Assembly: GCF_030503675.1 (NCBI RefSeq)
Contig: NZ_CP129964.1
Coordinates: 2,666,001-2,730,000 of the forward strand
Length of the DNA: 64,000 nt
Origin: Lutimonas zeaxanthinifaciens
GTDB taxonomy: Bacteria; Bacteroidota; Bacteroidia; Flavobacteriales; Flavobacteriaceae
Direction of reading: 5' to 3'
In this document: piece after piece, positions 8,209-17,268 of the stretch
How the letters are laid out: the number at the start of each line of letters is the position of its first letter
Position numbering within the stretch: position 1 is the stretch's first letter
Notes under the pieces: generated by a model
What the model saw: only the letters and a program-made list of their open reading frames with translations
Told to the model about the DNA's origin: nothing
The model's database searches: none
Position numbers and translations under genes: made by a program

Positions 8209-9084
8209 TTAACTAACCTTGTGTATGATTGGGTTAAATGCTTTGGAAGCAATAAGTACTTTGTCACCAATACTTAGATTGGCTGCTTCCCGGTCATTCG
8301 CGATGACCTTTACAAGATCTTTTCCGATAAGAACGGTCACAATAACAATAAAATCCTGTTGCACCATATGAATCACTTCTCCCGTGAACTGAAATTTTGC
8401 GTTAACTCTGTCACTCGTAAATAAATCAGCAGGAACTCCTTTATTAATGACCTTTCCCTTATCAAGATGAACCATAAAATCGGATAGCCTTATGATTTCT
8501 GAAACATCATGGCTGATTAATATCGTTGTTAAATTGAATTCTTTGTGCAGCTCGAGAATGTAACTTTGCAATCTCGATCTCATTTCATGATCCAAGGCCG
8601 AAAGTGGTTCGTCCAGCAACAACAATTTTGGACTACTTACAAGGGCTCTGGCCAGAGCAACTCTTTGCTTCTGCCCTCCTGACAAGGCAGTAGTTTTTCT
8701 TTTCCTCAACTGACCCAGATCAACGATTTCCACCAGCTTATTCACTATATTTTCGGATTGGCCTTTTCGAAGTCCATATCTCAGATTTTCTTCAACGGTC
8801 ATATTTGGGAAAAGGGCATATTCCTGAAAAACAAATCCGATTTCCCTTTTTTGTGGTGGAAGGGAAATTCTCTTCTCCGTATCCAGCCATATTTTATCAG
8901 TATAACGGATCATTCCCTTATCCGGAGCAAGCAGACCTGCCAGGAGCATCAACAAGGTGCTTTTGCCAGCACCGGACTTCCCATAGATGGTCATAAGGCT
9001 TCCTTCCTCCAGAGTTAAATCTACATTGAGATTCATTTCACCATCGGGCGATTGCAATAATTTATGCAGACTGAATTCAATCAT
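8209..9084 (-). CDS. modC: Molybdate ABC transporter ATP-binding protein ModC
   Basis: From the ATG at 9084 the protein has 291 residues: Walker A GKSGAGKST (35-43), signature LSGGQKQR, Walker B LLLLDEP with the following D-loop SALD, the switch His in ILISHD, and a C-terminal TOBE-like domain (about 225-291) that can bind oxyanion. It energises molybdate import. A longer frame reaches 9189 but its first 35 codons lie inside modB and do not resemble ModC; the ATG at 9084 overlaps the modB stop by 8 bases, as expected for coupled genes. It is the last gene of aqpZ-modA-mop-modB-modC. Confidence 0.92.
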   Translation of the reverse strand: MIEFSLHKLLQSPDGEMNLNVDLTLEEGSLMTIYGKSGAGKSTLLMLLAGLLAPDKGMIRYTDKIWLDTEKRISLPPQKREIGFVFQEYALFPNMTVEENLRYGLRKGQSENIVNKLVEIVDLGQLRKRKTTALSGGQKQRVALARALVSSPKLLLLDEPLSALDHEMRSRLQSYILELHKEFNLTTILISHDVSEIIRLSDFMVHLDKGKVINKGVPADLFTSDRVNAKFQFTGEVIHMVQQDFIVIVTVLIGKDLVKVIANDREAANLSIGDKVLIASKAFNPIIHKVS

Positions 9085-9757
9085 TGGACTTAAATTTAGA
9101 AAAGTATCCCCCATTGACCAGGAAGACCAACAATAATATAAAAAAAGTAATCGCAAATAAAACCAGCGAATAGGTATTCGCCGTGGCATAATTCATACTC
9201 TCCACCTCATCGTAAATGGCAATGGAAGCCACCCTGGTTTTTCCCTCCAGATTACCTCCAATCATTAAAACAACACCAAATTCTCCTATAGTATGAGCAA
9301 AAGCCAGTATAACTCCTGTTAAAATCGAAGGCTTGATATTAGGTAACAACACCTTGATCAAGGTTTTAAATCTGGATTTACCCATCACGAAGGACGCGTG
9401 TTTCAAAGTAGGAGATAAATTGGAAAAACCGGCCTGAATTGGATGAACCATAAAAGGTAAACTGTAAATCATTGATCCGAGAACCAGTCCTTCAAAAGAA
9501 AATACAAGTCTTAAACCCAACCATTCATCAAGCCATGTACCAAAGGCATTTGAAGGACTGAAAGCAAGCAGCATATAAAATCCGATTACCGTAGGCGGCA
9601 ATACCAAAGGCATACTAACCAGGGTTTCAGCAAAGGGTTTGATCCTTGACCTGGTATAAGCCAGCCAATAGGCCATGGGCACTGAGATAATAAGCAATAA
9701 TAAGGTAGTTATTAACGCCAGCTTAAATGTTATTACCAAGGGATTCCAATCAATCAT
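9077..9757 (-). CDS. modB: Molybdate ABC transporter permease ModB
   Basis: The 226-residue membrane protein has about five transmembrane segments and the ABC permease coupling motif region HTIGEFGVVLMIGG, characteristic of ModB/CysT-type permeases, preceded by MPLVLPPTVIGFYML. It forms the inner-membrane channel with ModC. The ATG overlaps the stop of the mop gene (ATGA, 9754-9757), and the stop overlaps the start of modC. Confidence 0.93.
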   Translation of the reverse strand: MIDWNPLVITFKLALITTLLLLIISVPMAYWLAYTRSRIKPFAETLVSMPLVLPPTVIGFYMLLAFSPSNAFGTWLDEWLGLRLVFSFEGLVLGSMIYSLPFMVHPIQAGFSNLSPTLKHASFVMGKSRFKTLIKVLLPNIKPSILTGVILAFAHTIGEFGVVLMIGGNLEGKTRVASIAIYDEVESMNYATANTYSLVLFAITFFILLLVFLVNGGYFSKFKSND

Positions 9758-10152
9758 TTTGCGAGTATCAATTCATTGGTTTTTATCATAGCCGTCAAGT
9801 CCATGTTATTCTTAATATTCAATTGCTCAACAGCATTTGAGGTAATAATTGATGTAATCAGGCCAACTTCGGTTTCTATGGAAACCTTGCTTAATAAAGT
9901 ATCCGACTCAATACTGGAAACCCTTCCATTGAGTTTATTTCTTAGACTAATCCCACTCATATCTCCAACACCAAGAATGACCTCGGTTTCCTTGAAGATG
10001 ACTTTTACTTCATTCCCGACCCTCAGAAATTCTGCTGTATCAGGAGTATCTATTAGAATCGAAGAAAATATTTCAGAACCCACATACACTCTTACAATGG
10101 AAAGATCTCCATTCACCTTAATACTGGCTATTTTACCTGATAATATATTCAC
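9754..10152 (-). CDS. Molybdate-binding protein with two Mop/TOBE domains
   Basis: The 132-residue protein is two tandem Mop-like repeats of about 65 residues: SGKIASIKVNGDLSIVRVYV and LNGRVSSIESDTLLSKVSIE are equivalent starts, each followed by a VKVIFKETEVILG / LTAMIKTNELILA-type end. Such di-Mop proteins bind molybdate or tungstate in the cytoplasm and buffer it. The start is GTG, in a 4-base overlap with modA (GTGA). Its place between modA and modB supports the role. A molybdate-dependent regulator is less likely because no HTH domain is present. Confidence 0.85.
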   Translation of the reverse strand: MNILSGKIASIKVNGDLSIVRVYVGSEIFSSILIDTPDTAEFLRVGNEVKVIFKETEVILGVGDMSGISLRNKLNGRVSSIESDTLLSKVSIETEVGLITSIITSNAVEQLNIKNNMDLTAMIKTNELILAK

Positions 10153-10916
10153 TTCAATTCTGTATGGTACCCAAACTTATGCAAAATTACTTTTCCTTCC
10201 TCAGAAAGAAGAAAATCTTTGAATTTTATTGCATGCTCCCTGAATTGAATTCTGCCAGTTAAAAGAACCATTCCCTGGGCGATTGGATCATAGAGGCTTC
10301 GATCAATTTCAATCCACGCTCCTTTATCTTTCATTTTATCTGAAAGAACCACTGACTTAGAGGTAAATCCCAAATCAGCGGCTCCCGATATAATAAATTG
10401 ATTTGTCTGTCCGATGCTTTCTCCAAAAACTAATTTTTCCCTGAGCCTATCCTGTAATCCCAGGTTATTGATAACGCTCATTGCAGCTATCCCGTATGGG
10501 GCAGTCTTGGGGTTACCCAGAGCCACAAAATCCAGATCTTTTGCCCTGAGATGATCCATATCCATTACCTGACTCTCTTTAACGGACCATAAAACCAAAC
10601 TTCCATAAGCATAGGTGTAGGGTTCAGAAATTGTCAATCCTTCTCTATATAATTCGGTCGGATATTTCATGTCTGCAGAAAGAAACAGGTCAAAAGGAGC
10701 TCCTTCCAAGATCTGAGCAGTCAGTTTTCCGCTGGAACTGATTACAATCTGACATTCTGTACCTGTAATCCGAGAATATTGCTCAACAAGATCCTCAATA
10801 ACAAACTGAAGATTTGAAGCCGCCGCGATCGTGAAAACCTGCTTTTTTTCTGATTCGCATGAAACCAAAAGAATGAGAATGATTAAATAAATAAAATTCA
10901 AAGGTTTTCGAATCAT
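10149..10916 (-). CDS. modA: Molybdate ABC transporter substrate-binding lipoprotein ModA
   Basis: The 255-residue protein has a lipobox ILLVSC (Cys20) and a type II periplasmic-binding fold with the ModA motifs IAAASNL, VISSSGKLTAQI and APFDLFLSADMKYP, which line the oxyanion pocket. It captures molybdate or tungstate and passes it to ModB. As a lipoprotein it is tethered to a membrane. It begins 22 bases after aqpZ and overlaps the next gene by 4 bases. Confidence 0.93.
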   Translation of the reverse strand: MIRKPLNFIYLIILILLVSCESEKKQVFTIAAASNLQFVIEDLVEQYSRITGTECQIVISSSGKLTAQILEGAPFDLFLSADMKYPTELYREGLTISEPYTYAYGSLVLWSVKESQVMDMDHLRAKDLDFVALGNPKTAPYGIAAMSVINNLGLQDRLREKLVFGESIGQTNQFIISGAADLGFTSKSVVLSDKMKDKGAWIEIDRSLYDPIAQGMVLLTGRIQFREHAIKFKDFLLSEEGKVILHKFGYHTELK

Positions 10917-10938
10917 AGGCCGTTAAACAATTTTTTCT

Positions 10939-11631
10939 TTAAGCTTCTTCAGGTGACACGTATTTGTATACTATTCCGGCGATGAGCGCACCAACTATAG
11001 GAGCTACCCAAAATAACCACAATTGACCCATAGCCCAATCTCCTACAAACAATGCCTGGCTGGTACTTCTTGCCGGATTGACAGATGTGTTGGTAACAGG
11101 GATACTTATCAGGTGAATCAGCGTAAGTGCCAAACCAATGGCCAATCCTCCAAAGCCTTTCGGAGCCTTGGAATGGGTTGCTCCCAAAATAACAATTAGA
11201 AACATAAAGGTCATGACAATTTCTGTAACAAGGGCGGCTGTCATGCCATATCCGTCTGGAGAATGTTCACCAAAACCATTTGCTGCGAAACCACTTCCAA
11301 TAAGATCAAAACCCTCTTTTCCGCTGGCGATTAAATACAAGATCCCTGCACCTGCGATTCCTCCAAGTACCTGAGCGATGATATAAGGAATGAGATCCTT
11401 CTTATCAAATCGTCCGCCCATCCACAGTCCAATAGACACCGCGGGGTTCAAATGACAACCCGAAACATGTCCGATCGCATAGGCCATGGTTAAAACTGTA
11501 AGACCGAAAGCCAATGAAACACCTACAAATCCAATTCCAAGTTCCGGATACCCGGCCGCAAGAACAGCGCTTCCGCAGCCCCCAAGCACCAGCCAAAGTG
11601 TACCGATAAATTCTGCTACTAATTTTTTCAT
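10939..11631 (-). CDS. aqpZ: Aquaporin Z, water channel
   Basis: The 230-residue protein has six membrane helices and both NPA motifs (N62-P63-A64 in [10 protein letters not shown]184-P185-A186 in VNPARS). The selectivity-filter positions read F43, H172, T181 and R187, the set of a water-specific channel and not of a glycerol facilitator. It moves water across the inner membrane. The mod genes follow after 22 bases on the same strand, so aqpZ may be the first gene of that transcript; no functional link is known. Confidence 0.95.
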   Translation of the reverse strand: MKKLVAEFIGTLWLVLGGCGSAVLAAGYPELGIGFVGVSLAFGLTVLTMAYAIGHVSGCHLNPAVSIGLWMGGRFDKKDLIPYIIAQVLGGIAGAGILYLIASGKEGFDLIGSGFAANGFGEHSPDGYGMTAALVTEIVMTFMFLIVILGATHSKAPKGFGGLAIGLALTLIHLISIPVTNTSVNPARSTSQALFVGDWAMGQLWLFWVAPIVGALIAGIVYKYVSPEEA

Positions 11632-11901
11632 TTTTTAAAAGTTTGGTTAATGATAAGTTTGAACCCTTAAACCCGTGATTTCATTCATGAATTGTCCGGG
11701 ATCCATTGACACTAAAGTAGTCAAATTTTACTTAATAAATTATTACAAAAAAAGGGCCGGCGTCTGTCTTTGATTTTAAGTCAATAAACCACAGACTTGA
11801 TCCTTCTGCCGAAAAGCTTTTGCGGACTTCAATAAATTGATTAATATTATTCCTTGAAATCCCCCGGCATAGAATTGATTCACAATTTCTAATTTTCTTC
11901 T

Positions 11902-14475
11902 ATGAGGATAATTGCAATCATTATTATTTTTTCTCTTTTGGGCTGTGAAACTCCTGAAAAAAAAGACCAACTCTCAAATTTGGAAATTTCCTGGGAGGTT
12001 GTCAGTAATCTCGAAAAAGAAGGCTGCCATGCAAGATTTGCCTTTATAAACCATTCGCCAAATCCGTTGAAGGGCGATAACTGGACCCTCTACTTTAATC
12101 AAGCCAATGTCATGCCTCAAGAAGAAGACGGCTATACCGGCAGGGTTTCTCATATCAATGGTGACTGGTTTAAATTTACACCTGATTCAGATCATTTCAT
12201 TATAAAACCATCGGACACCCTTAAATTTGACTATTATTATAAGGACGCATTAATAAAAAATACGGATGTCCCTCTAGGACCTTATTTTGTCGTTAATGAG
12301 GATCAGGACAATGAAAGTATTTTTGAAGCCGCAAATTTTAAGGTAATGGCTTTTTCGAGGCCCGAACAGATTCACAGATCCAGAAATGATTTTGTACCTA
12401 TTCCAGAAAGTGAAATTCTCTATGCCGAGAATGAAATTATCTCGGATTTAAAATCCGATGAATTTAGCCCTATCATCCCAAGCCCGTATCATATTGAAAG
12501 ATTGGAGGGGTCTATTGAGCTGAAGAAAACAATCGGTATATGGGCGGATGAGGATTTTAGCGGAGAGGCAAATTATCTGCAAAAGGTTTTAGATAGTCGT
12601 TTTCAGGTTTCAAGCGTCATTACAAATGAAACTGAGGCGGATATCCGTTTGACCAGATCACAACTCGAGAATGAATCAGGTAGCGAGGAGGGTTATGAAT
12701 TGTCAATAGACAACAAAGGAGTCGCTATAACTGCCCAAACCAAAGCAGGTGCTTTTTATGCAATTCAGAGTTTACTTGGCCTTCAAGACCCCTCTGATGA
12801 ACTTAAGGGAGGAATTTCATTACCGTATGTAAAAATCAAGGATCATCCAAGATTTGGTTACAGGGGGTTCCAACTTGATGTGGCGCGAAATTTCCAAACC
12901 AAAGAAACCATCAAAAAAACGATCGATATTCTGGCCTTTTACAAGATCAACACCTTTCTTTTTTATTTTACCGAAGATGAAGGCTGGAGGTTAGAAATAG
13001 AAGGGCTTCCCGAATTGACAGAAGTTGGTGGTCAGCGCCAGCATGCTGACATGAATGAAGCAGCATTGCACCCTTCTTATGGTTCAGGTCCTTTTGCCTA
13101 TAAAGAAGGGAGTCATGGTTCAGGATTCTATACCAAAGAAGAATTTATTGAAATTCTGAGGTATGCAAATGAAAGACATATCAGGGTGATTCCTGAAGTA
13201 AACCTTCCGGGCCACGCTCGAGCCGCAATCAAATCAATGGAGAAACGATATGAAAAATATATGGAATTAGGAGATGAGCAGGAAGCTAATCGCTACAGGC
13301 TTATAGACCCTGATGACAGATCTGTGTACTCATCTGCCCAAAGTTTCAAAGATAACGTTGCCTGTGTTTGCCGAGAATCCGTGTATCGTTTTTACGAAAA
13401 AGTGGTTGATGAGATCGTGGGTTACTATAAGGAGGCTGAAGTCCCCTTAGAATATTTTCATGTTGGTGGTGATGAGGTGCCGGTTGGACCCTGGACGAAA
13501 TCTCCAATTTGTGATCAGCTGCTTGAAAACATGGAAGGCATGGAGGCTCAAAACCTACACGCTTATTTTTTTAAGAGGGTAGTCGATATTTTACAAACTC
13601 GGAATTTGACCGTTGCCGGATGGGAAGAAACAGCCCTTCATAATCAGGGTGGTCAAATTGTTGTGAACAAGGAATTTTCAGGAGGCCAGGTGGTTCCATA
13701 TGTATGGAATAACCTATGGGGTGCACAGGACCTTGGATATAAATTAGCCAATGCAGGATATCCTGTTGTTTTGTGCCCGGTTACGAATTTCTATTTTGAC
13801 CTTGCCTATGACAAGCATCCGGAAGAACCGGGCTTGTACTGGGCGGGATTTGTCAATACAAGGAACGCTTATGAATACGCTCCTTACAATGTATTTTATA
13901 CCACGACCAGGAATGATTCCTACTATACACCCATCAACCAGGAAACATCATTCAAAAATATGGAACGGCTCACAGAAGAAGGCGCAAAAAATATACTTGG
14001 GATTCAGGCGCAACTTTGGAGTGAGACCTTAAAAGGTTCCTCTATGCTTGAATATTATTTGTTACCTAAACTGTTGGGGTTTGCAGAGTCTGCATGGTCT
14101 AAAGAGCGCCAATGGGAGTCTATAGACGACAAAAAATTAAGGGCCGAAAAAACACAGAAAGAATGGAATCAAATGGCTAATTCCATTGGAAAAGTAGAGA
14201 TGAACAGATTGAATTCACTATTTGGCGGATTTAACTATCGCATTCCTCCTCCCGGAGCAAAGATTCAAAATGGATTTTTATTTGCGAATTCTGCGTATCC
14301 CGGCCTGGAGATCAGATATACAACGGACGGTACAGAGCCGGGGCCTAACTCACCTCTGTACAGCGAACCCTTAAAAATTAATGAAATACCCGTCAAACTT
14401 AGAGCCTTTAACAGCGAAGGACGAGGAAGCAGGACGAGTGAACCAAAAAACACCAATTTAAATCTTGTACAATGA
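11902..14475 (+). CDS. Chitobiase-like beta-N-acetylhexosaminidase, GH20 lipoprotein
   Basis: The 857-residue lipoprotein (lipobox SLLGC, Cys15) has the four-domain layout of bacterial chitobiase: a CHB_HEX carbohydrate-binding domain (about 25-150), a GH20b domain (about 185-305), a GH20 TIM barrel (about 310-750) with the catalytic pair D524-E525 in HVGGDEVP, and a C-terminal immunoglobulin-like domain (about 780-850; YTTDGTEPGP). It should remove terminal GlcNAc (or GalNAc) from chitobiose-like or glycan ends by substrate-assisted catalysis at the cell surface or in the periplasm. It overlaps the next gene, nagX-like, by 4 bases, tying it to GlcNAc use. Confidence 0.92.
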   Translation: MRIIAIIIIFSLLGCETPEKKDQLSNLEISWEVVSNLEKEGCHARFAFINHSPNPLKGDNWTLYFNQANVMPQEEDGYTGRVSHINGDWFKFTPDSDHFIIKPSDTLKFDYYYKDALIKNTDVPLGPYFVVNEDQDNESIFEAANFKVMAFSRPEQIHRSRNDFVPIPESEILYAENEIISDLKSDEFSPIIPSPYHIERLEGSIELKKTIGIWADEDFSGEANYLQKVLDSRFQVSSVITNETEADIRLTRSQLENESGSEEGYELSIDNKGVAITAQTKAGAFYAIQSLLGLQDPSDELKGGISLPYVKIKDHPRFGYRGFQLDVARNFQTKETIKKTIDILAFYKINTFLFYFTEDEGWRLEIEGLPELTEVGGQRQHADMNEAALHPSYGSGPFAYKEGSHGSGFYTKEEFIEILRYANERHIRVIPEVNLPGHARAAIKSMEKRYEKYMELGDEQEANRYRLIDPDDRSVYSSAQSFKDNVACVCRESVYRFYEKVVDEIVGYYKEAEVPLEYFHVGGDEVPVGPWTKSPICDQLLENMEGMEAQNLHAYFFKRVVDILQTRNLTVAGWEETALHNQGGQIVVNKEFSGGQVVPYVWNNLWGAQDLGYKLANAGYPVVLCPVTNFYFDLAYDKHPEEPGLYWAGFVNTRNAYEYAPYNVFYTTTRNDSYYTPINQETSFKNMERLTEEGAKNILGIQAQLWSETLKGSSMLEYYLLPKLLGFAESAWSKERQWESIDDKKLRAEKTQKEWNQMANSIGKVEMNRLNSLFGGFNYRIPPPGAKIQNGFLFANSAYPGLEIRYTTDGTEPGPNSPLYSEPLKINEIPVKLRAFNSEGRGSRTSEPKNTNLNLVQ

Positions 14476-15563
14476 GCACATTTGATTCAAACAAGCGACT
14501 TATTTCTTTAGACATGCTTCGAGGGCTTACCATAGCTCTAATGATTGTAGTAAATGATCCTGGTTCCTGGGAACATATTTACTGGCCACTTGCCCATGCT
14601 GAATGGCATGGTATCACAATCACCGATTTTGTTTATCCTTTCTTTCTCTTTATTGTGGGGGTATCTATCGTCCTATCCTCTTACAAACAACTTGATGCCG
14701 GAGCTGACAAGAAGAAAATGAGGAAAAAAATATGGATTAGATCCATAAAAATATTCGCATTGGGAATACTCTTAAATCTTTTTCCCGATTTCAATTTTGC
14801 TGAACTAAGAATACCGGGGGTTCTTCAACGTATCGCCATTGTTTATTTGGTCTGTGCCCATATATTTTTAGCAACAAATTGGAAAACACAATTAAAAATA
14901 GCTGTATCAGCCCTTGTGGGTTACTGGCTTGCTATGATGCTCATTCCTGTCCCTGGCTTAGGTGCCGGAGTTCTGGAACCGGGGAAAAACCTTGCAGCAT
15001 GGATCGACAGTATTGTTATCCCGTTGAGAATGTGGCAGGGTACCTGGGATCCTGAAGGCCTTTTAAGTACCATTCCAGCGATCGTTACTGGTATGACAGG
15101 AATGTTCGCCGGCCAATTATTGAAACAGGATATGGAAATTGAGAAAAAATTGAATTACCTGTTCCTGATCGGTCTGCTTTGCGTAGTTGGAGGATATTTC
15201 TGGGATCTGTTTTTCCCGATCAATAAAAATCTTTGGACAAGCTCATACGTACTCTTTACTTCGGGCTGGGCCTTTATGGCATTAGCAGCCTGTATTTTAC
15301 TGGTAGATGTTATGGGATATGACAAATCTGCTAAATTTGGTGTTATCTATGGAAGTAATGCCATTACGGTTTATGTTTTTGCCGGAATGTTTCCATGGCT
15401 TTTAAACGATATTATGGGAGTCAGAGGGTTTTTTTATGACGGATTGGTGAACGCAGGAATGGTTCCTGAATTGGCATCATTTCTCTGGTCGATAGTCTAC
15501 ACCTTGATTTGCTTTATCCCGGCATATATTCTATACAAAAAGAAGATTTTTATTAAAGTTTAG
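14472..15563 (+). CDS. nagX: NagX-type membrane acyltransferase (heparan-alpha-glucosaminide N-acetyltransferase-like)
   Basis: The 363-residue protein has about ten transmembrane segments and the N-terminal signature of the family, RLISLDMLRGLTIALMI followed by HGITITDFVYPFFLFIVG with a conserved His. The family (COG4299/DUF5009) includes human HGSNAT and the NagX proteins found in bacterial chitin and GlcNAc loci. A role in transmembrane acetyl transfer to glucosamine is inferred from the human homologue and not proven in bacteria. It is translationally coupled (ATGA) to the upstream GH20 gene and is followed after 4 bases by the SIS-domain gene. Confidence 0.85.
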   Translation: MSTFDSNKRLISLDMLRGLTIALMIVVNDPGSWEHIYWPLAHAEWHGITITDFVYPFFLFIVGVSIVLSSYKQLDAGADKKKMRKKIWIRSIKIFALGILLNLFPDFNFAELRIPGVLQRIAIVYLVCAHIFLATNWKTQLKIAVSALVGYWLAMMLIPVPGLGAGVLEPGKNLAAWIDSIVIPLRMWQGTWDPEGLLSTIPAIVTGMTGMFAGQLLKQDMEIEKKLNYLFLIGLLCVVGGYFWDLFFPINKNLWTSSYVLFTSGWAFMALAACILLVDVMGYDKSAKFGVIYGSNAITVYVFAGMFPWLLNDIMGVRGFFYDGLVNAGMVPELASFLWSIVYTLICFIPAYILYKKKIFIKV

Positions 15564-15567
15564 TATT

Positions 15568-16320
15568 TTGAACAAATCAAAGGAATTTCATTCCATCGTA
15601 AATGAGATGTTGTCCAGGATTATGGATACGCAACTACCCATGATCCAGGATTTAGGAAAGCTTATAGCAAAGAAAACTCTGGACGGTTCTATCCTTTTCG
15701 GATTCGGAACAGGGCACTCACATGTAATAGCGGAAGAATTGTACATTCGTGCGGGAGGGCTTTTTACGGCTAAAGGAATCCTTGAACCCGAATTCATGCT
15801 ACACGGAACCAAATGGAAAAGTACGGCCCTGGAACGTATCGAGGGTATCTCTAAATCAATTTTGACCTTAAATGGCGTAAGATCAAAAGATGTGATCATC
15901 ATCATATCAAATTCAGGCAGAAATCCGGTTCCTATTGAAATGGCCATTGAAGCGAAAAAAGAAGGGCTGCTTGTAATATGTATTACCAATATTGCGCACA
16001 GCAAATCCATTGAATCCAGACATAAGAGCGGCAAAAAACTGTATGAGGTTTCCGACTATATCATTGACAACTGTGGTTTTCCGGGTGACGCGGCAATGAG
16101 GATGGAAGGAGAACCCTATACCTTTGGGGCTACCTCAACCATAACCGGAGCCTACATCATTCAGCTGCTTGTATCAGAAATCATCGTCAACATAAAAGAG
16201 AAGGGAGGAACCCCTCCTGTTTTACTGAGTTCTAACTTAGATAACAGTGATGACTACAATGAGGCTCTTTTAAAGGAATACTTTGATAAGTTTCCTGAAC
16301 TCGAATGGCTTCTGAAATAA
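15568..16320 (+). CDS. SIS-domain phosphosugar-binding protein (UPF0309 family)
   Basis: The 250-residue protein has one SIS (sugar isomerase) domain: FGFGTGHSHVIAEELYIRAGG near residues 50-70 and IIISNSGRNPVPIEMA near 112-127 are the phosphosugar-binding loops. The family (COG4821) resembles MurNAc-6-phosphate etherase and GmhA-type isomerases. Standing behind GH20 and nagX, it probably handles a phosphorylated amino sugar; the exact reaction is unknown. The start is TTG, 4 bases after the nagX stop; a Met at codon 14 is possible but would truncate the first helix. Confidence 0.83.
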   Translation: MNKSKEFHSIVNEMLSRIMDTQLPMIQDLGKLIAKKTLDGSILFGFGTGHSHVIAEELYIRAGGLFTAKGILEPEFMLHGTKWKSTALERIEGISKSILTLNGVRSKDVIIIISNSGRNPVPIEMAIEAKKEGLLVICITNIAHSKSIESRHKSGKKLYEVSDYIIDNCGFPGDAAMRMEGEPYTFGATSTITGAYIIQLLVSEIIVNIKEKGGTPPVLLSSNLDNSDDYNEALLKEYFDKFPELEWLLK

Positions 16321-16424
16321 TGAGCGGTTAAAATAGCATCGAAATCGCTTGGGGATGCCATGAATTTTTTGTAACTTAAAGGGTTGATTTTAAGTGTTTT
16401 TATTAACCGAAAAAATGCATCCCT

Positions 16425-17165
16425 ATGAACCCTATCAATGTTATTCTCGTATTTGTTGTTATTTTTATTCTGGCCGGTATTCGAATCGTTTATGAATACA
16501 AAAGAGCCGTTAAATTCAGATTTGGAAAATATGTTTCCCTTTTGCAACCAGGTTTCCGGTGGATCATTCCGGTTGTGGAACGAATTCAACTGGTTGACAT
16601 CCGTGTAATCACCATTAATATCCAGAAGCAGGAGGTCATGACACAGGACAACGTACCCTGCCATATAAACGGGGTTTTATTCTTTAAAATTGAAGATGCC
16701 ACAAAAGCGATCCTAGAGGTTGAAGACTATGTTTTTGCCATTTCACAAATGGCCCAGGCAACCCTGCGGGATGTATGTGGAAAAGTGGAACTCGATACCA
16801 TTCTTTCCAAAAGGGAAGAAATTGGAAAAAATATCAAGGAAATTGTTGAACTGGAAACAGAAGTCTGGGGTATCTCAATTCAGGATGTCAAAATAAAAGA
16901 TATCGAACTTCCTGAGAATATGAAGCGATCCATGGCAAATCAGGCAGAAGCTGAAAGATCAAGACGTGCACGAATTATTCTGGCAGAAGCGGAGAAGCAG
17001 GCCGCTGATAAGTTACTTCAGGCCGGTAAGGTAATCGATCAGTCACCTTCAGCGATCAAACTGAGGTTGTACCAGACCTTGTCAAACATTGCCAGTGAAA
17101 AGAATTCCACGATTGTTTTCCCGTTCCCGGAAGAAGTCTTGCCTGCCAAGAAGCGCAAAGAATAA
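16425..17165 (+). CDS. Slipin / stomatin-like SPFH (Band 7) protein
   Basis: The 246-residue protein has one N-terminal membrane segment (about 3-22), then an SPFH domain starting VYEYKRAVKFRFGKYVSLLQ and containing PGFRWIIPVVERIQLVDIR, and a helical C-terminal part (NMKRSMANQAEAERSRRARI), the usual slipin ending with an Ala/Glu-rich coiled coil. Slipins assemble at membranes and in bacteria often act with NfeD-type proteases; no nfeD gene is present here. It is the fourth gene of a plus-strand run but the 104-base gap suggests its own transcription. Confidence 0.9.
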   Translation: MNPINVILVFVVIFILAGIRIVYEYKRAVKFRFGKYVSLLQPGFRWIIPVVERIQLVDIRVITINIQKQEVMTQDNVPCHINGVLFFKIEDATKAILEVEDYVFAISQMAQATLRDVCGKVELDTILSKREEIGKNIKEIVELETEVWGISIQDVKIKDIELPENMKRSMANQAEAERSRRARIILAEAEKQAADKLLQAGKVIDQSPSAIKLRLYQTLSNIASEKNSTIVFPFPEEVLPAKKRKE

Positions 17166-17268
17166 GAAGAAAGCAAGAAGGTCCAACTGGTTTATCAGTA
17201 TGGCAACAGGTGAAATTTCAAAGATTAGGCTTTGCTTTTTTTGTATCTTAATCACTTAATACAATACA

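Noticed and set aside
9084-9189. Longer ModC starting inside modB
   Set aside because: The extra 35 residues are antisense-like (WFYLRLLFLYYCWSSW) and overlap modB by over 100 bases; ATG 9084 gives a standard ModC.
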